Origin: Treponema sp.
GTDB taxonomy: Bacteria > Spirochaetota > Spirochaetia > Treponematales > Breznakiellaceae
Direction of reading: 5' to 3'
DNA: 41,108 nucleotides
Assembly (NCBI GenBank): GCA_031276965.1
Contig: JAISMC010000181.1
Coordinates: forward strand, 1 to 41,108
Shown: piece by piece, positions 32,860 through 41,108 of the stretch
Position numbering within the stretch: position 1 is the stretch's first letter
Layout of the letters: every line of letters begins with the position of its first letter
Position numbers and translations under genes: made by a program
Notes under the pieces: model-generated
Databases searched by the model: none
What the model was told of the DNA's origin: nothing
What the model saw: only the letters and a program-made list of their open reading frames with translations

Positions 32860-34833
32860 ATGGATGATCCGGGACATTTCCGGAAGGATAAAAAGAAAGG
32901 TAAAAATCAGGAGCAGTTTCCCTTCGGCGGTCCCCCAAAAGATCAGGACCCCCGTTTTTTCAGATGGCGTTTTTCCATCTTCTATGTGATCATCCTCATC
33001 GCAGGGATGAGTCTTTTCAACTATGTTTTTATGAGAAAGACAAATCCCACCATTGATTTTTCCGATTTTAAAGAGAAGATCGCCTCCGGGGAGATCAAGC
33101 GGGTGGAGTTGACCGATTCCTACTTCACCGGATACACCTCGGAGAAAAAACCCGCTCCTGTACAAAACAATCTTTTCCCTTTCAATCTTCCCGCCGATCC
33201 CAGGGCCAATACCTGGTCCGCCGGGGAAAAGATCTACCGTACCGTGCCTATTAACGACGAGAACTTTATCAAGCTGATGGACGAAAAGGGAGCGGCCTAC
33301 TACGCCGTTTCCAGGGAGGGAAGCGCCATCCTTAACATTGTCTTTAGCTGGGTTCTGCCCATCGCTTTTTTCTTCTTTATCTGGCGTTTCCTTATGAAGC
33401 GGCTGGGTAATTTTGGGGGGAACGTCCTCTCGGTGGGGCAGAACAAGGCGGTGATTGTCGCCGAGGGGGATATCGTTACCCGCTTCTCCGATGTCGCCGG
33501 AGTGGACGAAGCCAAGGACGAACTGGTGGAGGTGGTGGACTTTCTCAGATCCCCCAAGAAGTACACCGATATCGGGGGCAAGATTCCCAAGGGGGTGCTC
33601 CTGGTGGGTCCCCCGGGTACGGGAAAAACCCTCCTGGCCAGGGCCGTGGCGGGGGAGGCGGGGGTTTCCTTTTTCAGGATGAGCGGCGCCGACTTTGTGG
33701 AGATGTTCGTGGGGGTGGGGGCCGCCAGGGTGCGGGACCTCTTTAAGCAGGCCCGGGAGAAGGCCCCCTGTATTATCTTTATTGATGAGCTTGACGCTAT
33801 AGGCAAGAGCCGGATCAACAATATCGCCGGGGGCAACGACGAGCGGGAGCAGACCCTGAACCAGCTTCTGGTGGAGATGGACGGCTTTGATGCGACTTCG
33901 GGGCTTATTATTCTGGCGGCCACCAACCGGCCCGACGTGCTGGATCCGGCCCTGCTCAGGCCGGGCCGTTTCGACCGCCAGGTGCTGGTGGACCGTCCCG
34001 ACCTCAAGGGCCGGGAGGCTATACTGCGGATTCATTCCAAGGCGGTAAAGCTTTCCCCTGCGGTGGATCTTACGGCTGTGGCCAGGGTAACCTCCGGTTT
34101 TTCCGGGGCGGATCTGGCCAATATTGTTAACGAGGCGGCCCTGCTGGCGGTGCGGGGGAACAGGCGGCTGGTGGAACAGCAGGACTTTAACGAGGCCATC
34201 GAAAAAACCGTGGCGGGTCTTCAGAAAAAGACCAGGGTTCTCAAGCCGGAGGAACGGAAACTTACCGCATACCACGAAGCGGGACATGCCCTGGTGGCGG
34301 CCTTTACTCCCAACGCCGATCCGGTCCAGAAGATTTCAATTATTCCCCGGGGTTTTGCCCTGGGATATACCTTGCAGATGCCTGTGGAGGACCGGTACAC
34401 CGTTACCCGCTCGGACCTGCTGGGGAAGATAGACATACTCCTGGGGGGCCGTATTGCGGAGGAGATGATCTCCGGGGAATACTCCACCGGTGCCGCCAAC
34501 GACATTACCAAGGCCGCCGACATTGCCCGGAAGATGATCACCGACTACGGCATGAGCGATCGTTTTCGCAATGTAGCCCTGACCTCCCGGGGAGCCGGCA
34601 TGACGGGGGAACGGCAGGAACCGGTATTTCAGCGGGAATATGCGGAGAGTACCCAGCAGTATGTGGACGAGGAGATCGCCCGGATCGTGGATACGGAGTA
34701 TACCAAGACCCGGGACATTCTGGCGCAGCGCCGGGGCATTCTGGACCAGGTAGCCCTAGCCCTGCTGGAAAAGGAATCCCTGGACGAAAAGGAATTTAAG
34801 GCTTTAATTACGGAAATGCCCGGCGCTGATTAA
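32860..34833 (+). CDS. ftsH: ATP-dependent zinc metalloprotease FtsH
   Basis: A 657-residue membrane-anchored AAA protease. The highly charged N-terminus is followed by a membrane helix ([22 protein letters not shown], in part), an extracytoplasmic domain and a second helix near 165-180. The AAA module has Walker A GPPGTGKT (250-257), Walker B IIFIDE with D309 and E310, and the second region of homology [20 protein letters not shown]. The protease site is HEAGH (472-476). FtsH degrades misassembled membrane proteins and some regulators. The ATG at 32860 is chosen because AAGGAG lies seven bases upstream; a longer reading from 32776 would run through the mscS gene. The N-terminal extension before the first helix is longer than in E. 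coli. Confidence 0.95.
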   Translation: MDDPGHFRKDKKKGKNQEQFPFGGPPKDQDPRFFRWRFSIFYVIILIAGMSLFNYVFMRKTNPTIDFSDFKEKIASGEIKRVELTDSYFTGYTSEKKPAPVQNNLFPFNLPADPRANTWSAGEKIYRTVPINDENFIKLMDEKGAAYYAVSREGSAILNIVFSWVLPIAFFFFIWRFLMKRLGNFGGNVLSVGQNKAVIVAEGDIVTRFSDVAGVDEAKDELVEVVDFLRSPKKYTDIGGKIPKGVLLVGPPGTGKTLLARAVAGEAGVSFFRMSGADFVEMFVGVGAARVRDLFKQAREKAPCIIFIDELDAIGKSRINNIAGGNDEREQTLNQLLVEMDGFDATSGLIILAATNRPDVLDPALLRPGRFDRQVLVDRPDLKGREAILRIHSKAVKLSPAVDLTAVARVTSGFSGADLANIVNEAALLAVRGNRRLVEQQDFNEAIEKTVAGLQKKTRVLKPEERKLTAYHEAGHALVAAFTPNADPVQKISIIPRGFALGYTLQMPVEDRYTVTRSDLLGKIDILLGGRIAEEMISGEYSTGAANDITKAADIARKMITDYGMSDRFRNVALTSRGAGMTGERQEPVFQREYAESTQQYVDEEIARIVDTEYTKTRDILAQRRGILDQVALALLEKESLDEKEFKALITEMPGAD

Positions 34834-34860
34834 GGTCTATCCAGCCCGCAGGTTTTGCAT

Positions 34861-35850
34861 TTATCCGCCGGGGGTAATATTGTTGAGAAGCAGTATTTCC
34901 GGGCGGTATTCAAAGTGCATAGTATCGAAGAACAGCCACTTGCCTCCCCAGATAAACCCCTGATCCTCAAAAGCCTTAATAACCTCCTCCGGCGGATGAA
35001 GCCGCCCTGCATAAGGAACGGCCCACCAGTCGCTCCTATGGTTCGAGGTCCAAAGCCAGTAGGTTTCAAGTCCCCCGGCGGAAGCAGGAAGCAGATCCAG
35101 GGCGGCTCCATAGGCATGAAAACTGCGGCTCCGGGTATCGGCGATACTCCGCCAGTTCCATCCCGACAGGGAACCTATGTTGTTTATCCACTGCCGGATA
35201 TGGGCGCTGGTTTTCGCTTCGGTGAGGATCTTCTCTTCTACCAGGGCAAGCTCTTCCATAATAGAATAGTGAATCAGTACGGAACGGCCCAAAAACCGGA
35301 TGGATTTGACCCGGTCATAGGATTCTTCCCGGCTGGAAGCTCTCCAGAGGGCGTCGTAGAAATGCTGGGACCGCTTCGGCGGATTTAGCCGCCGTCTTCC
35401 GGCGGCGTTCCGCATCCTTTCCTCATCCTCTCCGCTGGGGGGCTTCCAAGGAGGCAGTTCCGCGGGATAAGAGTAGAAGGGCTGGGGATCGTAGTCCTCC
35501 ATCCGGTCCCGCAGTTCCTCCGGCAGCAGCCTGCCTTCGGCCCAGTAATAGAAAACGCCCCCCACCGGCACAGCCCAGTCGCCGTTGACAAAACGGGCTT
35601 CCCCCACCCGGCCCGGGTACACCGCAGCCAGGGTCCGCATCACCTGTTCCCCCCGGTTCACCGGCCGGGGAATCCCGGTTTCCGTTTCCGGCGGGCTCCC
35701 TCCCTCGTAGGAGGCCAGCAGAGCTTCCCCGGCCTGCCCCTTCCGTCCGGCCCCCATGACGGGACCGGTGCAGAGGCAGGCCAGCGCCAGAAGCATTCCC
35801 CTGCGGGCCGCCCGCACCATCCCTGGGGATTTTGAATTCAACAGAAACAT
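34861..35850 (-). CDS. M15-family peptidoglycan peptidase
   Basis: A 329-residue probable secreted protein with an N-terminal hydrophobic stretch (GMLLALACLCTGPVMGA, about 18-34). The C-terminal domain is a zinc peptidase of the M15 family: SRSFHAYGAALDL with H245 and D252, and FDTMHFEYRP with H312, all zinc ligands in the family. Such enzymes cut D-Ala-D-Ala or L-Ala-D-Glu bonds in cell-wall stem peptides. The ~170-residue region between the signal and the catalytic domain is unassigned. The start at 35850 is preferred because TATACT lies eight bases upstream and upstream ATGs would lie within or ahead of that box. It is convergent with ftsH and divergent from lolA. Confidence 0.78.
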   Translation of the reverse strand: MFLLNSKSPGMVRAARRGMLLALACLCTGPVMGAGRKGQAGEALLASYEGGSPPETETGIPRPVNRGEQVMRTLAAVYPGRVGEARFVNGDWAVPVGGVFYYWAEGRLLPEELRDRMEDYDPQPFYSYPAELPPWKPPSGEDEERMRNAAGRRRLNPPKRSQHFYDALWRASSREESYDRVKSIRFLGRSVLIHYSIMEELALVEEKILTEAKTSAHIRQWINNIGSLSGWNWRSIADTRSRSFHAYGAALDLLPASAGGLETYWLWTSNHRSDWWAVPYAGRLHPPEEVIKAFEDQGFIWGGKWLFFDTMHFEYRPEILLLNNITPGG

Positions 35851-35858
35851 AAAAAAAG

Positions 35859-35864
35859 AGTATA
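35859..35864 (-). promoter_or_regulatory. -10 box of the M15 peptidase gene
   Basis: TATACT on the minus strand is followed by eight bases (a T-run) and then the ATG at 35850, with no Shine-Dalgarno sequence. This is again a near-leaderless layout. A TTGCTT lies 15 bases further upstream, a short spacing. Confidence 0.4.
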
Positions 35865-35963
35865 CCATGGGCGGGAACAAAGCAAGAATATTCCGGTATC
35901 CTGCAATGCGGGCCCTTGTTTTTTTACGCCGTCCCGGTTATTATAAAAAGTATTGTCAATGGA

Positions 35964-35999
35964 GGCTGTTTCAAAGCCAACCGGGTTTTGAGACCAGCT
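35964..35999 (+). promoter_or_regulatory. Imperfect dyad upstream of lolA
   Basis: GGCTGTTTCAAA (35964-35975) can pair with TTTGAGACCAGCT (35987-35999) with one bulged C and G-T pairs, leaving an 11-base loop. It lies between a TATAAA box (35942-35947) and the lolA start, so it would be in the 5' leader of the mRNA or act as an operator. Confidence 0.35.
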
Positions 36000-36019
36000 T
36001 AATGGAAAAGGCTTTTATT

Positions 36020-36709
36020 ATGAAAATTTTTATTGAAAAAGGGCGGTCCTTGTTTTTTTGCCTGCTCTTTGCGGGTATTTCTTTCCTGTCCGCCCAGGAG
36101 ATTGTAACCGCCGAGCGGTACCTGGCGTCGGTGGCCGAACGGTATGCCGCTGTCAGGGACTATGAAGCCCGGATAATCATCCATTCCGGAAGTACCGAAA
36201 TGTACGGGACCGTCAGCCACCGGGTTCCCTCGTTTCTGCGCATCGATTTTTCCAGTCCTGCGGAGCAGGTTATCGCCTTTAACGGGGAAACCTTGACGGT
36301 GTATCTTCCCGGATACCGGGCTATACTGAACCAGAACGTGCAGCGCCGGGCCGGAGGGGCCTCCCTGGCCACCGCCCAGGGACTTTCCCTGCTAAGGCGG
36401 AACTATGTGTCCGCCTTTGTTACCGGGCCCAATCCGGTTGCTCTGGAAAGCGGTTCTCCGGAAAGGGTGGTAAAGCTGCGCCTGACCCGGCGTACCAATT
36501 CCGAAGGTTTCCGGGAGATCCTGCTGGACATCAATCCCGAAACCCGGCTTATCCGCCGCATCGAGGGCAGGACCCTGACGGACAGTGTGGTCCGTTTTGA
36601 TTTTTCAAATATTCTGATCAATCAGGGCATTCCCGAAAACCGGTTTATCTATGACGCTCCGGCTTCGGCGAATTTGTACAATAACTTTTTATTCAGCGAT
36701 ACCGATTAA
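36020..36709 (+). CDS. lolA: LolA-type outer-membrane lipoprotein carrier
   Basis: A 229-residue periplasmic protein with a clear signal peptide (GRSLFFCLLFAGISFLSAQ, cleaved near residue 27). The mature part has the LolA half-barrel pattern: AERYAAVRDYEARIIIHSGSTEMYG (in part), FLRIDFSSPAEQVIAFNGETLTVYLPGY, then LRLTRRTNSEGFREILLDINPETRLIRRIEGRT. LolA shuttles lipoproteins from the LolCDE complex to the outer membrane. I chose the ATG at 36020, which has GGAAAAGG about eight bases upstream; the one at 36002 adds six residues. The next gene is rodZ. Confidence 0.82.
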   Translation: MKIFIEKGRSLFFCLLFAGISFLSAQEIVTAERYLASVAERYAAVRDYEARIIIHSGSTEMYGTVSHRVPSFLRIDFSSPAEQVIAFNGETLTVYLPGYRAILNQNVQRRAGGASLATAQGLSLLRRNYVSAFVTGPNPVALESGSPERVVKLRLTRRTNSEGFREILLDINPETRLIRRIEGRTLTDSVVRFDFSNILINQGIPENRFIYDAPASANLYNNFLFSDTD

Positions 36710-36714
36710 TGCCC

Positions 36715-36738
36715 GGGTTTTGAAAACCCCGCTATACT
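36715..36738 (+). promoter_or_regulatory. Palindrome and -10 box upstream of rodZ
   Basis: GGGTTTT (36715-36721) and AAAACCC (36723-36729) form a perfect 7-base palindrome around one G, directly ahead of TATACT (36733-36738). It would cover the -35 region, so it could be an operator. It also lies just after the lolA stop and might work as a small terminator stem. Confidence 0.4.
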
Positions 36739-36759
36739 ATCAGGGCCGGAGGAAGATCT

Positions 36760-37857
36760 GTGGAGTCTCTAGGTGAAAAGTTAAAGGCCGCCCGGGAGAG
36801 TAAAAAGCTAAGCCACGATCAGATTGGGCGGGAGACCAATATCGCCATCCGTTACCTTGAAGCTTTAGAGGCGGAGGAATTCTCCAAATTCCCCGGAGAA
36901 CCCTATGTGATTGGGTTTATCCGGAATTACGGCGAATACCTGGGCCTGGATGTCCAGGAACTGCTCTCCCTTTACCGGTCCCTGAAAATTCAGGAACAGG
37001 CGGTTCCGGTGGAGCAGCTGCTCAAGGCGCCGCCCCCTTCGCCCAAGCCCTTTATCATTGCCGCGGCGATCATCCTGGGCCTGGGACTTGCCGCCGCCGG
37101 GGCCTTCTTTTTTCTGAAGTTTCCCCGGTCCGCCGCCGTCCGGAAAACCGCCGTCAGAACTCCCGAAGAGTATACCCTGAACGGAAGCCCCCTGGAGCGG
37201 CGTTTTTACCAGGGGGATGTAATCCTTGTCACCGTAGGTTCCAGTCAGTATAAGATGGAGCTTTCCAAACTGGGAGAGACCGTTACCCTCAGCACCCCGG
37301 CGGGGCCGGTGATAATGGATCTCAGCCAGGATGTGTTTGTGGATCTGAATAACGACGGCCTTGAGGATCTGCGGATTACCGTAGCCGATTTTGTAGTGAA
37401 CGATCCCTCCGTGGGGGCGCTGCTCCGCCTTGAGCCGGAGATAAACAGTTATGCCGCCGCCGGGGTTCCGGCGGTTCAGCCCGCGCCGGAAACGTCCGCC
37501 GTACCGGAGGCCGCCGCTGCCGTTTCGGCTCCGGTGATCTTCAATTCTTCCAGCGCCTATCCCTTTACCATCCAGGTGATTTTTCAGGGTTACTGTATGT
37601 TCCGGTGGGACAGCGACCGCCGGGTACGGAACGAACAGTATTTCGTCAAGACCGACGAGCTTAACATCCAGGCCCAGAACGGCGTCCGCATCTGGGTATC
37701 CAACGCCGCCGCGGTCAAGATGCAGATTACCGGCGGCGGCCGGACGGTTCCCCTGGAAATCGGCTCCGCCGGCGAGGTGGTGGTGGCGGATATACGCTGG
37801 GTCAGGGACGACGACGGCAGGTTCCGCCTGATCCTGAGCCGGCTCGAACAGGCCTAA
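36760..37857 (+). CDS. rodZ: RodZ-like cell-shape protein
   Basis: A 365-residue protein with the RodZ layout: an N-terminal helix-turn-helix (LGEKLKAARESKKLSHDQIGRETNI, in part, then YLEALEAEEFSKFPGEPYVIGFIRNYGEYLGLD), a single membrane helix (about 98-120), a Pro/Ala-rich region, and a C-terminal beta domain like DUF4115 (FTIQVIFQGYCMFRWDSDRR, then NGVRIWVSNAAAVKM). RodZ links MreB filaments to the wall-synthesis machinery. The GTG start is set by an excellent GGAGG seven bases upstream. An extra beta segment (about 130-235) between the helix and the terminal domain is larger than usual. Confidence 0.82.
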   Translation: MESLGEKLKAARESKKLSHDQIGRETNIAIRYLEALEAEEFSKFPGEPYVIGFIRNYGEYLGLDVQELLSLYRSLKIQEQAVPVEQLLKAPPPSPKPFIIAAAIILGLGLAAAGAFFFLKFPRSAAVRKTAVRTPEEYTLNGSPLERRFYQGDVILVTVGSSQYKMELSKLGETVTLSTPAGPVIMDLSQDVFVDLNNDGLEDLRITVADFVVNDPSVGALLRLEPEINSYAAAGVPAVQPAPETSAVPEAAAAVSAPVIFNSSSAYPFTIQVIFQGYCMFRWDSDRRVRNEQYFVKTDELNIQAQNGVRIWVSNAAAVKMQITGGGRTVPLEIGSAGEVVVADIRWVRDDDGRFRLILSRLEQA

Positions 37858-37881
37858 TCCCCCGGCGGGGTTCTCTTTCCC

Positions 37882-39213
37882 ATGATCTTCTATCTTGATC
37901 CCTTCGGATGCGCGAAAAATCAGGTTGATGCCGAAAACATCATGGCCCTGCTGGAAAAGGCCGGCTGGACTGCGGCGGAAGATCCCGCAAGGGCGGAGCT
38001 CATCATTGTCAACTCCTGCGGTTTTATCGAAAGCGCCAAGCGGGAGTCCATCAACGCCGTCCTGGCGTGGCGCAGGCATTATCCCGGCAAAAAGATACTC
38101 CTGGCGGGCTGCCTGGCCCGGCGCTACGGGGCGGAGCTGGCGGAATCCCTTCCCGAAGCGGACGGCATCTTTGGCGGCGGGGACCTTGGGGGAATCGCCG
38201 CGGCGGCGGAGGCGGCCCTGGGCGGGGTTCCGGCGCTTTCCGCTTTAGAGGCCCCTGCCGCCGGGCCCGCCGCCGAACCCGGCCGGCGGCCCCTCCTCTC
38301 CCTGCCCGGTTCCGCCTATGTAAAGATCGCCGAAGGCTGCGACAACCGCTGTTCCTTCTGCGCCATCCCCCTGATCCGGGGGGGCCGGAAGAGCCGGCCC
38401 GCCGCCGAAATACTGGATGAATGCCGGATCCTTCTGGACCGGGGGATCCGGGAGCTTTGCCTTGTCGGCCAGGACCTGGCTTCCTACGGCGGGGATCTGG
38501 TTCCCCCGGCCGGCCTTCCCCTGCTGATGGAAGCCCTCTCCGCGCTGGAGGGGGATTTCTGGATACGGCTCCTCTATATCCACCCCGATAATTTCCCCCC
38601 GGCCCTGCCGGATCTCTGCCGCCGGGACCGCCGCTTTCTTCCCTACTTTGACCTTCCCTTCCAGCACGGCTCCGCCCCGCTGCTGCGCAGCATGAACCGC
38701 CGGGGAAACGCCGAAACCTATTTGGCTTTAATCGGGCGGATAAGGGCGGCCCTTCCCGGTGCGGTGATCCGTTCCACCTTTATGACCGGCTTTCCCGGCG
38801 AAACCGAAGAAGACTTTACCGCCCTGCTGGATTTCCAGGAGAAGGCCCGCCTCGACTGGCTGGGGGTTTTTGCCTATTCCCGGGAGGAGAACACCGCCGC
38901 CTTTAAGCTGAAGAACCGGGTTCCCGGGAAGCTGGCGGCGGAGCGGAAACGCCTTGTGGAAGAACGGCAGATCCCCATCACCGAAAAGAACATGGACCGC
39001 TTTACCGGCGGCGTCTATGACGTACTGGTGGAAGAGCGGATTGAAGGGGAGGAGGGCCTCTGCCTGGGCCGCCTCTACTGTCAGGCCCCGGAGGTGGACG
39101 GCGCCGCAGTGATCCACTGCGGAGACCGCCGCCCCCCGGCGCCGGGAACCTTTGTCAAAGGCAGGGTCTCCCGCCGGACGGGTTTTGATCTACAGGTTTA
39201 TACCCTTCCTTAG
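37882..39213 (+). CDS. rimO: Ribosomal protein S12 methylthiotransferase RimO
   Basis: A 443-residue radical SAM methylthiotransferase. The N-terminal UPF0004 domain carries the auxiliary-cluster Cys C10, C46 and C77 (FGCAKNQVD; NSCGFIESAK; AGCLARR). The radical SAM motif is EGCDNRCSFCAIP with C153, C157 and C160. The C-terminal ~65 residues form the TRAM domain. The FGC-K-N-x-V-D start and the GFIESAKRESI block distinguish RimO from MiaB. RimO adds a methylthio group to an Asp of ribosomal protein S12. It follows rodZ by 24 bases and is probably co-transcribed. A Gly/Ala-rich insert lies near 110-135. Confidence 0.93.
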   Translation: MIFYLDPFGCAKNQVDAENIMALLEKAGWTAAEDPARAELIIVNSCGFIESAKRESINAVLAWRRHYPGKKILLAGCLARRYGAELAESLPEADGIFGGGDLGGIAAAAEAALGGVPALSALEAPAAGPAAEPGRRPLLSLPGSAYVKIAEGCDNRCSFCAIPLIRGGRKSRPAAEILDECRILLDRGIRELCLVGQDLASYGGDLVPPAGLPLLMEALSALEGDFWIRLLYIHPDNFPPALPDLCRRDRRFLPYFDLPFQHGSAPLLRSMNRRGNAETYLALIGRIRAALPGAVIRSTFMTGFPGETEEDFTALLDFQEKARLDWLGVFAYSREENTAAFKLKNRVPGKLAAERKRLVEERQIPITEKNMDRFTGGVYDVLVEERIEGEEGLCLGRLYCQAPEVDGAAVIHCGDRRPPAPGTFVKGRVSRRTGFDLQVYTLP

Positions 39214-39236
39214 GGATCCGCCCTCCCGCCGGGAAC

Positions 39237-39262
39237 GCCCGGTACAAAACCTTGTACCGGGC
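39237..39262. terminator. Strong hairpin between convergent genes
   Basis: GCCCGGTACAA (39237-39247) pairs perfectly with TTGTACCGGGC (39252-39262) around AACC. It sits in the 69-base space between rimO and the convergent InlB-repeat gene, so it can serve both directions. The T-run is weak on the plus side (CTTTG). Confidence 0.6.
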
Positions 39263-39282
39263 CTTTGCGCCGCAAAAAACGG

Positions 39283-40908
39283 TTAGGGTACAAAAGAGAT
39301 GGAAACCGTTTCTTCGTTGGGGGGAGTGCCGGCGGGGAATGAGACGTTTGGTTTAAAGTCGATAGGAGGAGGATTCGCGCCATTAGCGTCTATAAGATAC
39401 ACGTTATACGCACCGGAACCGGTCCACGCGACTTTTAAGCCGCCGTAAGGCGGAATCCCCGAAACATAGAGGCCCGCGGTTATGATATAAGTACCCGGCC
39501 CACCAGAGGCAAACGTCATATCGCCAAGCCTGCTGCTAATCGATCCGGCGACAAAGCCCTTCTTCCGTAGTTCATGTTCCGTGATTGGCGCTTGAGTTAG
39601 AAGATGTGTCAGTACGTCGAGTAAATCTTCATCAGGTGTTCCGGTTTCAAAGACTCCGATTACAACGTGCTTCCCTGCTGCCGGTTCCCCGACAGAACTG
39701 GTAATTTCCAGGGTCTTTGGTACCGTAGCTGTAGCGATGTTCACGGCCGCCGCCCCGCCGGCGAAGTCTACCCCGGGAATCGTGTACGTCCCCCTGTTGT
39801 CCAGATCGCTTGTCCCCGCGAAGTCTCGCGTTTCCTTGATGATCAGATAAATGGTTATGTCCGGATTATTCCCGCTGTACGGCCCGTTTATGGTGCCGCC
39901 TCCTGTGGTATTTCCCAGATAGACCGGAATAGTTACCGAACCGCCGCTGATTTGGACGCCCGTTAGGTTGGAACCTGCGAAGCCGCCGGCGCCAATCAGG
40001 TAAGCGTCTCCCGTTGGCGGGGTACTTTCTGAGGAACGGAACACCGCGTATTGGCCGTTATAAACGGAAGCAATATTGGTGAACTTAACGGCTGCGCGCC
40101 ATTTGGCGTGGAAGGCCTTGTCCCCGGTACTGCCCGCGGGAATTTTGGTAACGGCGGCGCCGGTAAAGCCCGCGTCTGTGTACCAGCCCTCAAAGATATG
40201 GTTCGTGCGGGTGGGTATGGGAAGCGTGATGTCGGCGGATTCTATCGTGTACGTGGCGGGCGGAGAACCGGGGTTGGTCCCGCCGTACAGGGTATACGCG
40301 ATGGCATAAGTCTTAACCCCCCACTTGGCGTAGAGCGTCATGCCGGCAGATACGGTGTCCGTATCAAAATCCCACACAGTGGCAAAGGTATCCTCTTTAT
40401 ACCAGCCGCCAAAATCATATCCGGGCTTTGTTATGGTGGTTGTGGTTACCGGTCCAGTTATCTTCTGCCCGGACGCTACAAGCTCGTCGTTCAGAGCGGG
40501 GGCCCCGCCGCCGGTCTCGAAGCTTACGACAAGCTTGCCCTCAGTGTCCACCCATTTGGCGTAGAGCCTCATGCTAAAATTTACGGGGTTCGTCCAAATC
40601 CACGGGGTGCTAAGGGCCGAATCGCTGTACCAGCCGCCGAAGGCGTATCCGGCTTTGGACATGGAGGAAGGCGGCGTTACCGTTCCGTCATCGGCTATGG
40701 ATTGATTCCCCGGTGCGGGGCTTCCCCCATTGGGCTCAAAGCTTACGGTCCATTTTAACGGGCCGTTCCAGCCGCCTCCCCCGCCGCCGCCGCAGGAACT
40801 GAGGATACCGGCGGCAAACACGGCAAATACGACAAGGGCCGCAAAGGCCGCCAATAAAACGGCCGCCGCCGGGGATGCGCCGGACAACTTTTTCGTAAAA
40901 ACACTCAT
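39283..40908 (-). CDS. InlB B-repeat surface lipoprotein
   Basis: A 541-residue secreted lipoprotein. The signal ends GILSSCGGGG with Cys39 in a good lipobox and a poly-Gly spacer. Three InlB B-repeats (Listeria-Bacteroides repeat, Flg_new type) follow at about 48-112, 118-185 and 190-258. Each has a central G-x-x-F-x-GWY motif (GYAFGGWY, GYDFGGWY, NHIFEGWY) and ends in a Y/H-AKW. The C-terminal ~280 residues form a beta-rich region of unknown family. Such repeats mediate adhesion or protein contacts. The ATG at 40908 has GGAGGA just upstream. Its AT content and codon use look slightly different from neighbouring housekeeping genes. Confidence 0.82.
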   Translation of the reverse strand: MSVFTKKLSGASPAAAVLLAAFAALVVFAVFAAGILSSCGGGGGGGWNGPLKWTVSFEPNGGSPAPGNQSIADDGTVTPPSSMSKAGYAFGGWYSDSALSTPWIWTNPVNFSMRLYAKWVDTEGKLVVSFETGGGAPALNDELVASGQKITGPVTTTTITKPGYDFGGWYKEDTFATVWDFDTDTVSAGMTLYAKWGVKTYAIAYTLYGGTNPGSPPATYTIESADITLPIPTRTNHIFEGWYTDAGFTGAAVTKIPAGSTGDKAFHAKWRAAVKFTNIASVYNGQYAVFRSSESTPPTGDAYLIGAGGFAGSNLTGVQISGGSVTIPVYLGNTTGGGTINGPYSGNNPDITIYLIIKETRDFAGTSDLDNRGTYTIPGVDFAGGAAAVNIATATVPKTLEITSSVGEPAAGKHVVIGVFETGTPDEDLLDVLTHLLTQAPITEHELRKKGFVAGSISSRLGDMTFASGGPGTYIITAGLYVSGIPPYGGLKVAWTGSGAYNVYLIDANGANPPPIDFKPNVSFPAGTPPNEETVSISFVP

Positions 40909-40940
40909 TGTACTCCTCCTTGCAGTGGAATACACTTAAA

Positions 40941-41082
40941 GCGGCCCCCCCGTTCAAAGCGCGCCGGACAACGTCCGGTAGATCGTCACATCTGTCTTTG
41001 ACTCGGGGGCCGCCTTACTGCTTACTCATCTATGCTCTCGTTCTCCTCTCTCCTTTTTTAACCACGCCGGACCTTTGGTCCG
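40941..41082 (-). promoter_or_regulatory. Structured leader upstream of the InlB-repeat gene
   Basis: Nested perfect inverted repeats are present: GCGGCCCCC/GGGGGCCGC (40941-40949 with 41005-41013), inside it TCAAAG/CTTTGA (40954-40959 with 40996-41001), and innermost CCGGAC/GTCCGG (40964-40978). A separate CGGACC-TTT-GGTCCG hairpin lies at 41068-41082. Together they suggest a folded 5' leader. No known riboswitch is recognised. Confidence 0.45.
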
Positions 41083-41108
41083 CCCGCACAATCCACAATC
41101 CCGCCCCA

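Overview
The window is a GC-rich, gene-dense bacterial segment with 34 protein genes that I can support. I see no rRNA, tRNA, CRISPR array, insertion sequence or phage gene. It looks like an anaerobic spirochaete, most likely a Treponema of the termite-gut type. That is an inference from several traits together: a diderm envelope (LolA, RodZ, lipoproteins with relaxed lipoboxes), a FemAB-type peptidoglycan amino-acyl transferase, Rnf-type genes, an oxygen-sensitive glycyl radical enzyme with its activase, and an InlB-repeat surface lipoprotein.

Layout. 67-4887 is a DNA-repair and small-protein block: the helicase/exonuclease pair MrfA-MrfB, then RecX and acylphosphatase. 4924-10919 is one tightly packed run: a DUF212 membrane protein, an unrecognised multi-pass membrane protein, then homologues of RnfC, D, G, E and A. 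11008-12981 encodes a GH57-like glucanotransferase homologue. After a 447-base AT-rich, hairpin-rich gap come methionyl-tRNA synthetase and a FemAB-like transferase, then ribonuclease Z, and then an ABC exporter of the GldA/GldF/GldG type with a DUF4340 partner (to 22281). 22289-23677 (minus) is a membrane protein with a degenerate GGDEF-like domain, divergent from a Memo-family gene. 24587-31063 (all minus) carries a two-barrel flavin-reductase-like protein, a glycyl radical activase, a glycyl radical enzyme, a galactokinase-family kinase and a lipoprotein. 31238-34833 is an unknown protein, an MscS channel and FtsH. 34861-35850 (minus) is an M15 peptidase. 36020-39213 is LolA, RodZ and RimO. 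39283-40908 (minus) is an InlB-repeat lipoprotein with a strongly structured upstream region.

Main finding. The Rnf-like cluster is recognisable by fold and gene order, but every redox site that I can check in it, except the two ferredoxin-type Cys motifs of RnfC and the two Cys of RnfE, is lost or altered. RnfC has lost its flavin/NADH motifs. RnfD has Ser in place of the flavinylated Thr. The RnfG homologue ends before its flavinylation motif. RnfA has lost both cluster Cys. RnfB is absent from the window. With the unknown membrane protein translated just ahead of rnfC, this could be a repurposed, largely flavin-free relative of Rnf.

Other points of interest are a glycyl radical enzyme of unassigned substrate paired with a duplicated split-barrel protein; a GH57 protein lacking its nucleophile; a galactokinase-family kinase with a changed sugar-contact residue; and a recurring start architecture in which a -10 box lies 6-9 bases before an ATG with no Shine-Dalgarno sequence, suggesting leaderless mRNAs at six genes. 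All homology calls come from reading motifs by eye; no search was run.
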